Positions 1 to 9,033 of a DNA stretch of 64,000 nucleotides are shown in pieces. Both the position numbers and the translations under genes were made by a program. This DNA is from Chloracidobacterium sp. (lineage in GTDB: Bacteria; Acidobacteriota; Blastocatellia; Pyrinomonadales; Pyrinomonadaceae): assembly GCA_016720705.1 (NCBI GenBank), contig JADKKB010000007.1:1860001-1924000 (forward strand), in the 5' to 3' direction. Each line of letters begins with the position of its first letter. Position 1 is the stretch's first letter. The notes under the pieces were generated by a model. The model saw nothing but the letters and a program-made list of their open reading frames with translations. It searched no databases and had not been told where the DNA came from.

Positions 1-1
1 C

Positions 2-64
2 GATGCGATCTCCATCGTCGGCCAATCTGACTTACTGCCCATAATGATCGAGACTAACGGTTGA
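2..64 (+). CDS. possible 3' end of an upstream gene (partial)
   Basis: One plus-strand frame is open from the window edge to a TGA at 62-64 and reads DAISIVGQSDLLPIMIETNG. The stretch is too short to identify, and the other plus frames close sooner. It would converge on the nucleotidase gene, and the hairpin at 108-136 lies between them. Call based only on the open frame and ordinary-looking composition. Confidence 0.3.
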   Translation, partial: DAISIVGQSDLLPIMIETNG

Positions 65-107
65 GGGTTTGTGTTTGGCATTACGTCCTGAATTTAGCAA
101 ATAAATG

Positions 108-136
108 AAAAAGGACGAAGCCAATCGGCGTCGCCC
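108..136 (-). terminator. rho-independent terminator of the 5'-nucleotidase gene
   Basis: Read on the minus strand, an imperfect hairpin GGCGACGCC-GATT-GGCTTCGTCC is followed at once by TTTTT (plus-strand AAAAA at 108-112). It lies about 50 nt past the stop of the minus-strand nucleotidase gene. The stem has one bulge and one mismatch. Confidence 0.6.
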
Positions 137-182
137 ACAATTATCGAACGAATTTTTGTTTTAATTGATTATTTATCCACCC

Positions 183-1730
183 TCAAACCTTGCGCACCCG
201 ACCCTCAAGTTTCGGCGAATAAGTTTTGAATGTTTTTAAGTATGTGATCATCGATTGGACCATCTCGACACCGGTATTTTTGTATTTACCTGTCTTCTTA
301 AACATTAGAAAGCCGTCGCCTCCATCGGCCAAGAAGTTTGAGGTGAGCATCTTGTATGTTCGGTTGTCATCCAGCGGAACACCATTGACCTTACAGATGA
401 TTATGCGACTACCTACCGGTTCACTCTCATCGTAAACCACCTCGACACCCTTGGACACCTGCAGTATGCCGTTGGTAAGGCCGGCACCGTGCTCGAATAT
501 CGCACGCATATCGCTACCTTTCATTTCAAGTTGAACGATGGTATTTGGAAATGGAAAGGTCGAGATGAGATCGCCAACCTTTACGGAGCCTGCTTCGATA
601 TCCTGTCGAAGTCCTCCGCTATTCGTAACCGCAAAGTCGAATTCAGGGTAGGTTGCCAGCATCGCATCGGCGACCATATCGCCGAGTGTGGATTCCTCGC
701 CGTACGAACGCGTCATCGTCGCCGTTACCGTGGTCACCTTTTCATCGGTGATCACTTTAAGCTTTTCTTTCCATTTTGCAATAACCGCGACCATAGTGGG
801 GTCATCGGGAACTTCGTCGTCAAATAGGTAATCGAGATGATTTTTGTACGATTTTATCTTATCGAGCTTTTTGTCATAGACCAGTTCGAGCTTTCCGAGT
901 TCAATCGAGTAGGCATCCGTGGAAACGATGATGGTGCCATTTGAGATGATCGGCTCGCGAATGCCACTGTGCGGATGGCCGGTGATCATAACGTCAATGC
1001 CGGGCACGCTCTTGGCGAGCTCAATGTCGGCCTTGTGGTTTCGCACGACATCAGCCTCGCCTGTGGTCGATTGGGTGCCGGGAATGCCCAAATGTATCAG
1101 AAGAACAACGATATCCGCCTTGCCGTTCAGTTCGGCAACGTATTTTCGAAGATATTCCTTTTCATCGCGAGTATCGATGCCGCGGATCATCTCATCGGAT
1201 GTCGTATCGTAGAAAGCAAACCTCTCGTGCAGGCCAATAATACCGATACGGATGCCGTTGACCTTCTTAATGATATAGGGATTGTTCCAAACGAGTTTTC
1301 CAGTTTCGGCGACAAAGATATTGCCGTTAAGGATCGGAAACTTAGCCTTGGCAAACTGAGCCTGTGCATTCTGCCAGTTGTGGTCAAACTCGTGGTTGCC
1401 AACGCAGGCCGCGTCGAGCCCAAGATAGTTCATCGCATCGATGATTGCTTCGCCCTTTGTAAGGGTGCTGATGTATGGACCCGTAAAAAAATCGCCGGCG
1501 TCAAAATAGACCGTGTGCGAATTAGATGCCTTTTCGCGCTTTACGATCGTTGCGATATTGGCGAATCCTCCGACTGGCCGCGTTTTGCTGATCCACGGTT
1601 CTATGTGAGGTTCGAGATGTGCATGGAGATCGTTAGAGTAAAGAATGTTCAGCTTTTTTTCCTGAGCCTGAACCGCAAAGCCAAAAGAGAACACAAACAA
1701 GACCAGCAGAGAAAACGCGACTCTTTTCAT
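183..1730 (-). CDS. secreted 5'-nucleotidase / UshA-family metallophosphatase
   Basis: Periplasmic or exported nucleotidase of the calcineurin-like phosphoesterase plus 5'-nucleotidase C-terminal family (UshA/YfkN type), which hydrolyses nucleotide phosphates with a two-metal centre. The start is the ATG at 1730, which opens a clear signal peptide ending about residue 23 (AVQAQ); a further in-frame ATG 12 codons upstream would bury it. Metal-site motifs appear in order: SNDLHAH (about 32-38), DAGDFF (77-82), GNHEFDH (111-117), LLIHLG and ITGHPHSG. The C-terminal half carries the substrate-binding domain (SYGEESTLGDMVADA, NSGGLRQDI, NFLADGGDGF). About 515 residues, normal for the family. It stands alone, downstream of and co-directional with the P-type ATPase. 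Exact substrate cannot be read from sequence. Confidence 0.93.
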   Translation of the reverse strand: MKRVAFSLLVLFVFSFGFAVQAQEKKLNILYSNDLHAHLEPHIEPWISKTRPVGGFANIATIVKREKASNSHTVYFDAGDFFTGPYISTLTKGEAIIDAMNYLGLDAACVGNHEFDHNWQNAQAQFAKAKFPILNGNIFVAETGKLVWNNPYIIKKVNGIRIGIIGLHERFAFYDTTSDEMIRGIDTRDEKEYLRKYVAELNGKADIVVLLIHLGIPGTQSTTGEADVVRNHKADIELAKSVPGIDVMITGHPHSGIREPIISNGTIIVSTDAYSIELGKLELVYDKKLDKIKSYKNHLDYLFDDEVPDDPTMVAVIAKWKEKLKVITDEKVTTVTATMTRSYGEESTLGDMVADAMLATYPEFDFAVTNSGGLRQDIEAGSVKVGDLISTFPFPNTIVQLEMKGSDMRAIFEHGAGLTNGILQVSKGVEVVYDESEPVGSRIIICKVNGVPLDDNRTYKMLTSNFLADGGDGFLMFKKTGKYKNTGVEMVQSMITYLKTFKTYSPKLEGRVRKV

Positions 1731-1811
1731 ATTCCATCGTTTTATCAGACTTGGTGAACATATCAAAGACGTTGGAGACGAAAGTGGTTCGCACGGTCGA
1801 ATGTTTACGAC

Positions 1812-4385
1812 TTACTTTCGAAAATTTCTAAGCTTGATCCATTTCTCAAACTCGACGGCGTGAAATACGATCGCCGACATCGCTAAGCAGAAACCGAGTT
1901 CGGCGAGCGTTAGTGGTTGAGTTTTCAGGATCCGATTCATAAATGGAAGATAGATGACCGCAAGCTGCAACCCGAGCGTTGCCAAAACGGCAGTTATCAA
2001 AGGTAGGTTGGTAAAGATACCCTGACGAAATAAAAACGTACGGTCGCTTCGCACGGCCAAAACGTGGCCCAACTGCGACACGGATAGGACGGTGAAGACC
2101 ATCGTCTGCCAATTCTCCCACCCACGGCCTATCGCGACTGCTTGCGTCACGATCGTTACGGCCGCCATCAGAAGTCCGACCCAGACAATATGATATCCGA
2201 CCCCGTCGGAGAACAGGCTTTCGCCCGGTGACCTCGGGGGCCGCTTCATCACGTCCTTTTCCGCACTTTCACCCGCTAGTGCCAGCGCCGGCAAACCATC
2301 GGTAACCAGATTTATCCACAATAGATGCACCGGCAAAAGTGGTATCGGCATCCCAAACAGCGGCGGGAGAAAGATCGTCAATATCTCGGCGCCGTTGCAC
2401 GTCATAATGTATTTGACGAATTTGCGGATATTGTCAAAGATCCTCCGGCCTTCCTTAACCGCTTTAACGATCGTCGCAAAATTATCGTCAAGCAGTATCA
2501 TATCGGCGGCTTCTTTACTGACGTCGGTGCCGTTAATACCCATTGCGATGCCGATATTCGCCGCCCGGAGTGACGGTGCATCGTTCACGCCGTCGCCGGT
2601 CATCGCAGCAAAATGGCCTTTATGCTGTAATGCACGGACTATCCTGAGTTTCTGATCGGGCGACACACGGGCATAAACTGCGGTACGTTCAACTTGCGCA
2701 TAAAAAGCCTCGTCACTAAGTTGCGTGATCTCAGGTCCGGTCAAGACCAGGCCGTGCTCATCGAGGATACCGATCTCACGGGCAATCGCTTTTGCGGTCA
2801 ACGGGTGGTCGCCGGTGATCATTACCGGCGTGATGCCGGCTGTCCGGCATTCATCGATGGCATCGCGAACTTCGATCCTCGCAGGGTCGATCAGTCCGGC
2901 TAGGCCCGAAAGGCACAGATCACGCTCGACCAGTTCGCACGTATATGGTTCGGGCAGAGCCTCAAGCTTCTTATATGCATATGCCAAAACCCGCATCCCG
3001 TGATTTGCCCAATTTTCAGAGATGCTTCTAACCAAACTTGCTTCGGCATTGTCATTTAGACAATCTGCGATCGCCTCGCTCGCACCCTTTGTCACGATCA
3101 AATAGCCGTCGTCCAAATGGTGGACGGTGGTCATACATTTGCGATCTGAGTCGAACGAGATCTCGCCGGTCCGTTCGTGCTGGCCAATTACCTCAAAGTA
3201 TCGATCGATGGACATTTCCTCCACGGCTCTTTCGACCAAAGCAATTTCGGTCGGTTCACCAAAGGGTTCGTTGAGCTCGTTAAATTCGACGTTGTTATTA
3301 AGTGCGAGCCCGAGCCAGAACATCGAAATATTGTCGCCGTCAACCTTGGAGTGATCGTAAACTTCGGCTGTCCGCATACGGTTCTGCGTCAGCGTCCCGG
3401 TTTTGTCGCTACAGATATAGGTGACGGAACCAAGTGTTTCTACCGCCGGAAGTTTGCGTATGAGTGCGTGCTGTCTGGCTAGCCGAGATGCCCCACGAGA
3501 AAGGGCGATGGTGATCAATGCCGGTAGTGCCTCAGGAATAGCGGCCACGGCCAGGCTAACCGACACCAGCAGGATCTGAAACGGCTCTTCGCCACGGAGA
3601 ACTCCGGTGAGAAACAAGATGGCGCATATTAGGAGGATGAGATATGAGAGATTTTTACCGAACCGAGCCATTCGCAATTGCAGTGGCGTCGGTGCTTCGT
3701 CTTCGTGCAGCAATCCGGCGATCCTGCCGATCTCGGTGTCCATTCCCGTTGAGGTCACGATGCCGTTTGCCCGGCCGTGGGTAACCAGCGTTCCCTTGAA
3801 CGCCATATTTAACTGGTCGCCGATAGTTGCATCCGAACTATCAAGTGTGTCGCTTGTCTTGTCGACGGGCACCGACTCGCCTGTTAAAGTGGACTCATCA
3901 ACACGGAAGGAGAATGTTTCGAACAGGCGTATATCGGCCGGAACAATATTTCCAGCTTCCAGGACCACTATGTCCCCAGGAACAATGCCAACGGCCGATA
4001 TGACATGATGCCTTCCGTCTCGAATGACCTGGGTCATTGTAACCGTCATTTTCTTTAGAGCACCTAGAGCTTTTTCCGCACGATATTCCTGTGCCAAGCC
4101 AATGATTGCGTTCAAAATGACGATCACAATGATTATCACTGTGTCGGTCAGGTCACCCATCACCCCGGAAATGATCGCGGCAGCAATGAGGATCAGGATC
4201 ATAAAATCCCGAAACTGTCGGGCTAAGAGGACCCACGGCGAAGGCGGGGCTTTTTCGGCCAGTTCGTTTGTCCCAAACCGCAACAGTCGATCTGCGGCCT
4301 CGGCTTCGTCGAGGCCATCGAGCGTAGCGGTAAGCTCGGACAAAACACCTTCAACTGGCTTGCTGTATGGGTTTTGAATAGACAC
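1812..4385 (-). CDS. P-type cation-transporting ATPase, Ca2+-type (P2A)
   Basis: Membrane ATPase that probably exports Ca2+, of the PMR1/SERCA-like class. 857 residues. The N-terminal cation-ATPase domain is followed by the first TM pair (about 60-100), actuator motif TGES (168-171), PEALP in TM4 (284-288), phosphorylation motif DKTGTLT (327-333), hinge motif TGDGVNDAPS, and a C-terminal TM bundle with NLVTDGLPALAL in TM6. PEALP in place of the usual PEGLP, together with N..TD in TM6, fits Ca2+-type pumps, but Mn2+ or Na+ specificity cannot be excluded. The gene lies 81 bp upstream of the nucleotidase on the same strand. It is divergent from icd. Confidence 0.92.
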   Translation of the reverse strand: MSIQNPYSKPVEGVLSELTATLDGLDEAEAADRLLRFGTNELAEKAPPSPWVLLARQFRDFMILILIAAAIISGVMGDLTDTVIIIVIVILNAIIGLAQEYRAEKALGALKKMTVTMTQVIRDGRHHVISAVGIVPGDIVVLEAGNIVPADIRLFETFSFRVDESTLTGESVPVDKTSDTLDSSDATIGDQLNMAFKGTLVTHGRANGIVTSTGMDTEIGRIAGLLHEDEAPTPLQLRMARFGKNLSYLILLICAILFLTGVLRGEEPFQILLVSVSLAVAAIPEALPALITIALSRGASRLARQHALIRKLPAVETLGSVTYICSDKTGTLTQNRMRTAEVYDHSKVDGDNISMFWLGLALNNNVEFNELNEPFGEPTEIALVERAVEEMSIDRYFEVIGQHERTGEISFDSDRKCMTTVHHLDDGYLIVTKGASEAIADCLNDNAEASLVRSISENWANHGMRVLAYAYKKLEALPEPYTCELVERDLCLSGLAGLIDPARIEVRDAIDECRTAGITPVMITGDHPLTAKAIAREIGILDEHGLVLTGPEITQLSDEAFYAQVERTAVYARVSPDQKLRIVRALQHKGHFAAMTGDGVNDAPSLRAANIGIAMGINGTDVSKEAADMILLDDNFATIVKAVKEGRRIFDNIRKFVKYIMTCNGAEILTIFLPPLFGMPIPLLPVHLLWINLVTDGLPALALAGESAEKDVMKRPPRSPGESLFSDGVGYHIVWVGLLMAAVTIVTQAVAIGRGWENWQTMVFTVLSVSQLGHVLAVRSDRTFLFRQGIFTNLPLITAVLATLGLQLAVIYLPFMNRILKTQPLTLAELGFCLAMSAIVFHAVEFEKWIKLRNFRK

Positions 4386-4714
4386 GGGTCAATTCTCCTA
4401 AGACGAAAACGATGCAATAAACAAGTGTATCGCGTATCCAATGAAAAAACTGTGCGTCTTATCACATTTCACAGGTTGAAAAAACGTTGTCCGGGGAGCG
4501 ATCTGTGTGTACGAGGTCATTAACTTCGCCCCCTTTTGCAACAAAACGGAGACATTTGGCGATCGTGAATCTATGGCCTAAGTCAAAGTTGACACGGATC
4601 GCGAATATTAATGATTGTCGATGTCTGATTTTGTGCATTGAACCCGGACTGTTAATTGGTGTTCAAAATTATTTTAATAGCTATGATAATCTTAAACTAG
4701 GTACACGAAATAAA
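4386..4714. other. divergent intergenic region, ATPase / icd
   Basis: 329 bp without a supportable gene. The icd frame stays open back to 4487, but that upstream translation does not resemble the family. The last 60 bp before icd are AT-rich (TATGATAAT at 4682-4690), as expected of a promoter, without a convincing -35. No clear ribosome-binding site precedes icd. Confidence 0.5.
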
Positions 4715-6925
4715 ATGTCAAAAATCTACTACACTTTAACCGATGAAGCCCCGATGTTGGCGACGCATTCGTTTTTACCGATCGTAAAAGCATTTACCGG
4801 ATCTGCAGATATTGAGATCGAAGTTCCCGATATTTCGCTTGCGGGTAGGATTTTAGCGAATTTTCCCGAATATTTAAGAGATGATCAAAAAACCCCTGAT
4901 GCACTCGCGGAATTGGGCGAATTGGCGACAAAACCGGAAGCCAATATCATAAAATTGCCAAATATTTCCGCCTCTGTTCCGCAGTTGGAAGAAGCCATCG
5001 CCGAACTCCGGCAACAGGGCTTTGCATTACCAAACTATCCTGCCGAACCTAAAACTGATGAAGAAAAAGCCATCAACAAGAGTTACGCGAAAGCCTTGGG
5101 GAGTGCGGTAAATCCTGTACTTCGAGAAGGAAATGCCGACCGACGTGCTCCGAAGGCCGTGAAGAATTATGCCAAAGCAAACCCGCATAGAATGGGCGTT
5201 TGGGCATCGGATTCTAAAACTTCCGTTGCACATATGAATTCGGGCGATTTCTACGGCACTGAAAACTCAACGACAGTCGAAAACGAAGGAAAATTCAGAA
5301 TTGTCTTCTACTCGAGTGATGGCGCCGAAAAGGTTTTGAAAGATTACGCTCCGTTAAAAGCGGGCGAGGTAATTGATTCCTCGGTGATGAGTCTTTCTGC
5401 GTTGAGATCCTTTGTCGAGCAGGCGATAGCTGAAGCGAAAGAGAAGGATGTCCTGCTTTCCGCACATTTGAAAGCCACGATGATGAAGATCTCGGATCCG
5501 ATCATTTTCGGAGTGATCGTCGAAACGTATTTCAAAGATGTTTTTGATAAATATAAAGATACCTTTGCATCGCTAGACATAAATCCAAACTTCGGACTAG
5601 CTACGCTGAACGAAAAAATTGTCGGGCATCCGCAAGAAGCTGAGATCAAAGCTGACATTGCAAACGCAATAGAAAGCGGACCGAGACTCGCAATGGTAAA
5701 TTCGGACAAAGGAATTACCAATTTCCACGTTTCGTCGGATGTGATCGTCGATGCTTCGATGGCGGCGCTTGTCCGCGGCGGCGGAAAAATGTGGAATAAG
5801 GACGGCAATGAAGAAGACACCGTATGCATTATTCCCGACCGAACCTACGCCGGCTTCTACGATGCGATAATTCAGGATATGAAGAAAAACGGGGCCATCG
5901 ATCCGAGAACTTTCGGCTCGGTCCCTAATGTCGGATTGATGGCACAAAAGGCCGAAGAATACGGTTCGCACGATAAGACTTTCCAGGTGACCGAAGAGGG
6001 GACCGTGAAAGTTGAGGACGAAAACAGAAACGTACTGCTCGAGCAAAGCGTCGGACAAGGCGATATTTTTCGGATGTGTCAGGCCAAAGATGCTGCGATC
6101 AAGGACTGGGTGAAATTAGCAGTTACCAGAGCAAAACTTTCGGACACGCCTGCCATTTTCTGGCTTGATAAAGATAGAGCACACGACGCACAGATCATAC
6201 GGAAGGTTACAAAATATCTGAAAGAGTATGATCTGACCGGTCTCGACATCCAAATTATGGATGTGAAAGATGCAATGATCGAAACGCTGAAACGTGCCAG
6301 AGAGGGCAAAGACACTATTTCGGTTTCCGGAAACGTTTTGCGGGATTATCTAACCGATATGTTCCCGATCCTGGAACTTGGAACTTCGGCAAAAATGCTT
6401 TCGATCGTTCCGTTGATGAACGGCGGCGGTTTGTTTGAAACCGGCGCCGGCGGCAGTGCCCCGAAACACATCGAGCAATTCCTTCACGAGGGCTATTTGC
6501 GTTGGGATTCCCTGGGCGAATTTTTAGCTCTGCAAGCGAGTTTGGAACATTTGGCTCAAACTCAAAATAACAAAAAGGCTCAAATTTTGGCAGACGCTCT
6601 AGACCAAGCAAACGCGAAGTTTTTGGCAACCGACAAATCACCGGCACGCAAGGTCGGGCAAATTGATAATCGCGGTTCGCATTTCTATTTGGCAATGTAT
6701 TGGGCGGAAGCCTTAGCAAATCAGACAGACGATACGGAAATTTCGGAGAAATTTGGCCCTGTTGCCAAGTCTTTGAAGGAAAATGAGGAAACGATCAATG
6801 AAGAATTGATCGCTGCACAGGGCAGATCGCAAGATGTCGGCGGCTACTATCACCCAAACCCGGAAAAGGCTTATGCAGCGATGCGATCTTCCGGCACACT
6901 GAACGCGATCGTGGACGAAATCTAA
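4715..6925 (+). CDS. icd: isocitrate dehydrogenase (NADP+), monomeric type
   Basis: Oxidative decarboxylation of isocitrate to 2-oxoglutarate in the TCA cycle, cytoplasmic. The 736-residue length matches the monomeric IDH-II family (about 740), not the 420-residue homodimeric type. Family-like stretches include TDEAPMLATHSFLPI at the N-terminus, PNISASVPQLEEAI, HLKATMMKISDPI and LFETGAGGSAPKH. The open frame extends 76 codons upstream, but the ATG at 4715 starts the conserved MSKIYYTLTDEAP, so it is chosen. The gene is monocistronic here; the P-ATPase is divergent and the next gene starts over 200 bp away. No truncation or missing block was seen. Confidence 0.96.
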   Translation: MSKIYYTLTDEAPMLATHSFLPIVKAFTGSADIEIEVPDISLAGRILANFPEYLRDDQKTPDALAELGELATKPEANIIKLPNISASVPQLEEAIAELRQQGFALPNYPAEPKTDEEKAINKSYAKALGSAVNPVLREGNADRRAPKAVKNYAKANPHRMGVWASDSKTSVAHMNSGDFYGTENSTTVENEGKFRIVFYSSDGAEKVLKDYAPLKAGEVIDSSVMSLSALRSFVEQAIAEAKEKDVLLSAHLKATMMKISDPIIFGVIVETYFKDVFDKYKDTFASLDINPNFGLATLNEKIVGHPQEAEIKADIANAIESGPRLAMVNSDKGITNFHVSSDVIVDASMAALVRGGGKMWNKDGNEEDTVCIIPDRTYAGFYDAIIQDMKKNGAIDPRTFGSVPNVGLMAQKAEEYGSHDKTFQVTEEGTVKVEDENRNVLLEQSVGQGDIFRMCQAKDAAIKDWVKLAVTRAKLSDTPAIFWLDKDRAHDAQIIRKVTKYLKEYDLTGLDIQIMDVKDAMIETLKRAREGKDTISVSGNVLRDYLTDMFPILELGTSAKMLSIVPLMNGGGLFETGAGGSAPKHIEQFLHEGYLRWDSLGEFLALQASLEHLAQTQNNKKAQILADALDQANAKFLATDKSPARKVGQIDNRGSHFYLAMYWAEALANQTDDTEISEKFGPVAKSLKENEETINEELIAAQGRSQDVGGYYHPNPEKAYAAMRSSGTLNAIVDEI

Positions 6926-7134
6926 TGAGCTAAAGCCAGATTCGGCAATACATTACTGAGTGTACGCGGTCCAAAGTGCCGACGATCTAAGATGTATCTC
7001 GCGGAAATTCGTGTATATACCTATGTAATTGACATCCATTTGACGTGCGTGGCATCCAAAGATGATTGGATCGGCAATCTGGCGGATATGACAATTGTGA
7101 AACTTTTTGCCGGCCGTTGCGTGGAGAATTTATT

Positions 7135-8160
7135 GTGAAAAAACTGTTCGCTATCTATTTATTAGCAGTGGCTTGTACCGTGACGGCATCGGCGCAGTTT
7201 CCGCAAATGCGTACTGTCGAGGAACGCACTCAGCAAAAAGGCGAAGATGTTCGCCGTGTTGAAGACGAAAAGCGGCGGCTCGAGGGCGAACCTAAGGTGA
7301 CACAGCCTGTCATCAAACCCTCAGTAATGAACGTTGACGTTCAACTGGTACTAACCAAACTGGAATACAAAGATTTTGCTACCGCAAAGCCGTTTAACGT
7401 GACGCGCATCGCCGACGGCGATCCACTTTGGCTCTACTTCAAGTTTAATGGAAAGTTAGGTGACTGGGTTTACACGATGCGCAACTCTGACGGCACTGAG
7501 CGGTACCTGCTCTTCGCGGAATACGGTCCGCAGGGTGATGTGACTGCAAAGAGTCATCAGATCATCGAGTTTCGCAAGGACGAGCTTAAGATAACCGAGC
7601 TTAAGATGAGCCTTGCCCCCGGTAAGGCGGGCAACAATAACGCTCTCGAGATCTTTATCAAGAATATTTCGGCCGCTCGGCCAGGTCTTTGGTCCAATGA
7701 ATTACGGATCTCGCGTAACGCTGGCTTTCCTCGTGCCGCTAACGACTATCTGGCAAAGATCGGCTTTGCTTGTGACTTTTCCAAGGGAATATCCAAGTAT
7801 CCCGCAATGTTGCCTGGTTATCATTCGATGATTCTGCGTGATTCTTTAGACGAAAGGATATTGCCGATTCAGGGGAAATTGGACGATTCACTCGCCCGAG
7901 CATCGTTCGCGACGAAGTTGGCTGAGGCCGGGATCGTGCCATCGAGGATCTATTTTGCCGCTGATAATTGGTTGGAATACAGCGATCAGTCGATCAGCGT
8001 TCGACAGTATCGAAAGGTCACCGGCGTGTTTCTGTTTCAGCGTGAAGGCACTTGCTTCTACGGTACAGCCGATATCGTGCAGCCATTCGACGCGATGAAT
8101 AATTCATTTACCGATGCGACGGTATCGCTGGGCAAACCGATCTTGACGACCTGTCAATAG
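7135..8160 (+). CDS. secreted protein of unknown function
   Basis: 341 residues from a GTG start at 7135, chosen because GGAG at 7123-7126 sits 8 nt upstream and the protein then opens with a signal peptide (KKLFAIYLLAVACTVTASAQ). The mature N-terminus is charged and helical (QQKGEDVRRVEDEKRRLEGE). The rest looks like beta-rich globular sequence without a motif I recognise. The end of the gene lies only 5 bp from the convergent pterin dehydratase gene. A periplasmic or surface role is inferred from the signal peptide only. Confidence 0.75.
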   Translation: MKKLFAIYLLAVACTVTASAQFPQMRTVEERTQQKGEDVRRVEDEKRRLEGEPKVTQPVIKPSVMNVDVQLVLTKLEYKDFATAKPFNVTRIADGDPLWLYFKFNGKLGDWVYTMRNSDGTERYLLFAEYGPQGDVTAKSHQIIEFRKDELKITELKMSLAPGKAGNNNALEIFIKNISAARPGLWSNELRISRNAGFPRAANDYLAKIGFACDFSKGISKYPAMLPGYHSMILRDSLDERILPIQGKLDDSLARASFATKLAEAGIVPSRIYFAADNWLEYSDQSISVRQYRKVTGVFLFQREGTCFYGTADIVQPFDAMNNSFTDATVSLGKPILTTCQ

Positions 8161-8165
8161 TCTAT

Positions 8166-8456
8166 TCAGTCCGCGATCGCGTCGATACGAGCAGCGAGTT
8201 CCGTATCAAACTGCGTGATCCCGCCTCGGTCGTGGGTCGTGGTAAGTATCTCGGCATACCCCCAGCCAAACGTCGTGTCGGGATGATGGTCGAGTTCCTC
8301 AGCGAGGATACCGACTCGGTTTACAAATCCGAGAGCTTCGGCGAAATCCACAAACTTAAATCTTCGCTTTAGCGAAACACCTTCGACTTGCCAACCGTTC
8401 AATTGCTCCAGCGCTACGGTGGTCTCGTCTTTTGTTAGTAATTTTCGTTCCATCAT
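8166..8456 (-). CDS. phhB: 4a-hydroxytetrahydrobiopterin dehydratase (pterin-4a-carbinolamine dehydratase)
   Basis: Dehydrates 4a-hydroxytetrahydropterin, recycling the cofactor of aromatic amino-acid hydroxylases; some homologues act in molybdopterin metabolism. 96 residues, the usual length. Conserved features are LNGW near residue 20, the LDHHPD motif holding the active-site histidine pair, and TTTHDRGGIT, which supplies the third histidine. There are two adjacent ATGs: GGAG sits 4 nt before the first and 7 nt before the second (8453), so translation may really begin at the second. No aromatic amino-acid hydroxylase gene is in the window. Confidence 0.93.
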   Translation of the reverse strand: MMERKLLTKDETTVALEQLNGWQVEGVSLKRRFKFVDFAEALGFVNRVGILAEELDHHPDTTFGWGYAEILTTTHDRGGITQFDTELAARIDAIAD

Positions 8457-8523
8457 TTTCTCCGAATCCTTGAATTACGCTATAATTGACGTTTTTGAGA
8501 CTGTAATCAAAGGTATATTTAAG

Positions 8524-9024
8524 ATGCGATTTTGGTCAAGGATCATAATATTTTCGATAGTGATAGCGGCAGTCTCGTGCGGCGGTGACAAGCAACCTGC
8601 ATCCCCGCTTGAGACATTCAAAACCTACACAAAGGCTATCAAACAAAAAGATACGACGACGATGAAGATTCTCCTTTCGAATGCAACGATCAAGATGCAC
8701 GAGAAAGAGGCCAAGGCTCAGGGTCTGACAGTCGACGACATCGTTAAGCGTGAAACACTATTCAGCGAAAATCAAAAGTCGGTCGAGTTTCGCAACGAAA
8801 AGATCGATGGCGAAAAGGCAACGCTACAGGTCAAAAATGCTTATGGCTCTTGGGAGACCGTACCATTCGTACGCGAAGACGGCGTGTGGAAGATCGATAA
8901 GGCCGGATATGCTGACCAGTTGATGCAGGATGTCGAGGAAAACAATAAAAAGATCGACCAAATGATCAACAATGGAGGCGACGGCATCGATGACCTCGCG
9001 CCGCCGCCGGCAACCCCGAAATAG
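8524..9024 (+). CDS. small lipoprotein, DUF4878-like
   Basis: 166 residues starting at the ATG at 8524. An N-terminal hydrophobic segment ends in a lipobox (IAAVSC, Cys about residue 19), so it is likely a lipid-anchored envelope protein. The region after it (PLETFKTYTKAIKQKDTTTM) resembles the NTF2-like DUF4878 lipoproteins that begin with a short helix and a cone-shaped sheet; this assignment is tentative. The tail is Pro/Ala rich. The AGGAG of the next gene overlaps its stop codon, so the two are co-translated. Confidence 0.8.
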   Translation: MRFWSRIIIFSIVIAAVSCGGDKQPASPLETFKTYTKAIKQKDTTTMKILLSNATIKMHEKEAKAQGLTVDDIVKRETLFSENQKSVEFRNEKIDGEKATLQVKNAYGSWETVPFVREDGVWKIDKAGYADQLMQDVEENNKKIDQMINNGGDGIDDLAPPPATPK

Positions 9025-9033
9025 GAGAATTTA

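Noticed and set aside
969..1757. 262-residue plus-strand ORF
   Set aside because: It lies antisense to the 5'-nucleotidase gene, which has full family motifs; typical shadow frame of GC-rich coding DNA.
4487..4714. 76-codon N-terminal extension of isocitrate dehydrogenase
   Set aside because: Extension does not resemble the family and contains low-complexity reading; the conserved N-terminus starts at 4715.
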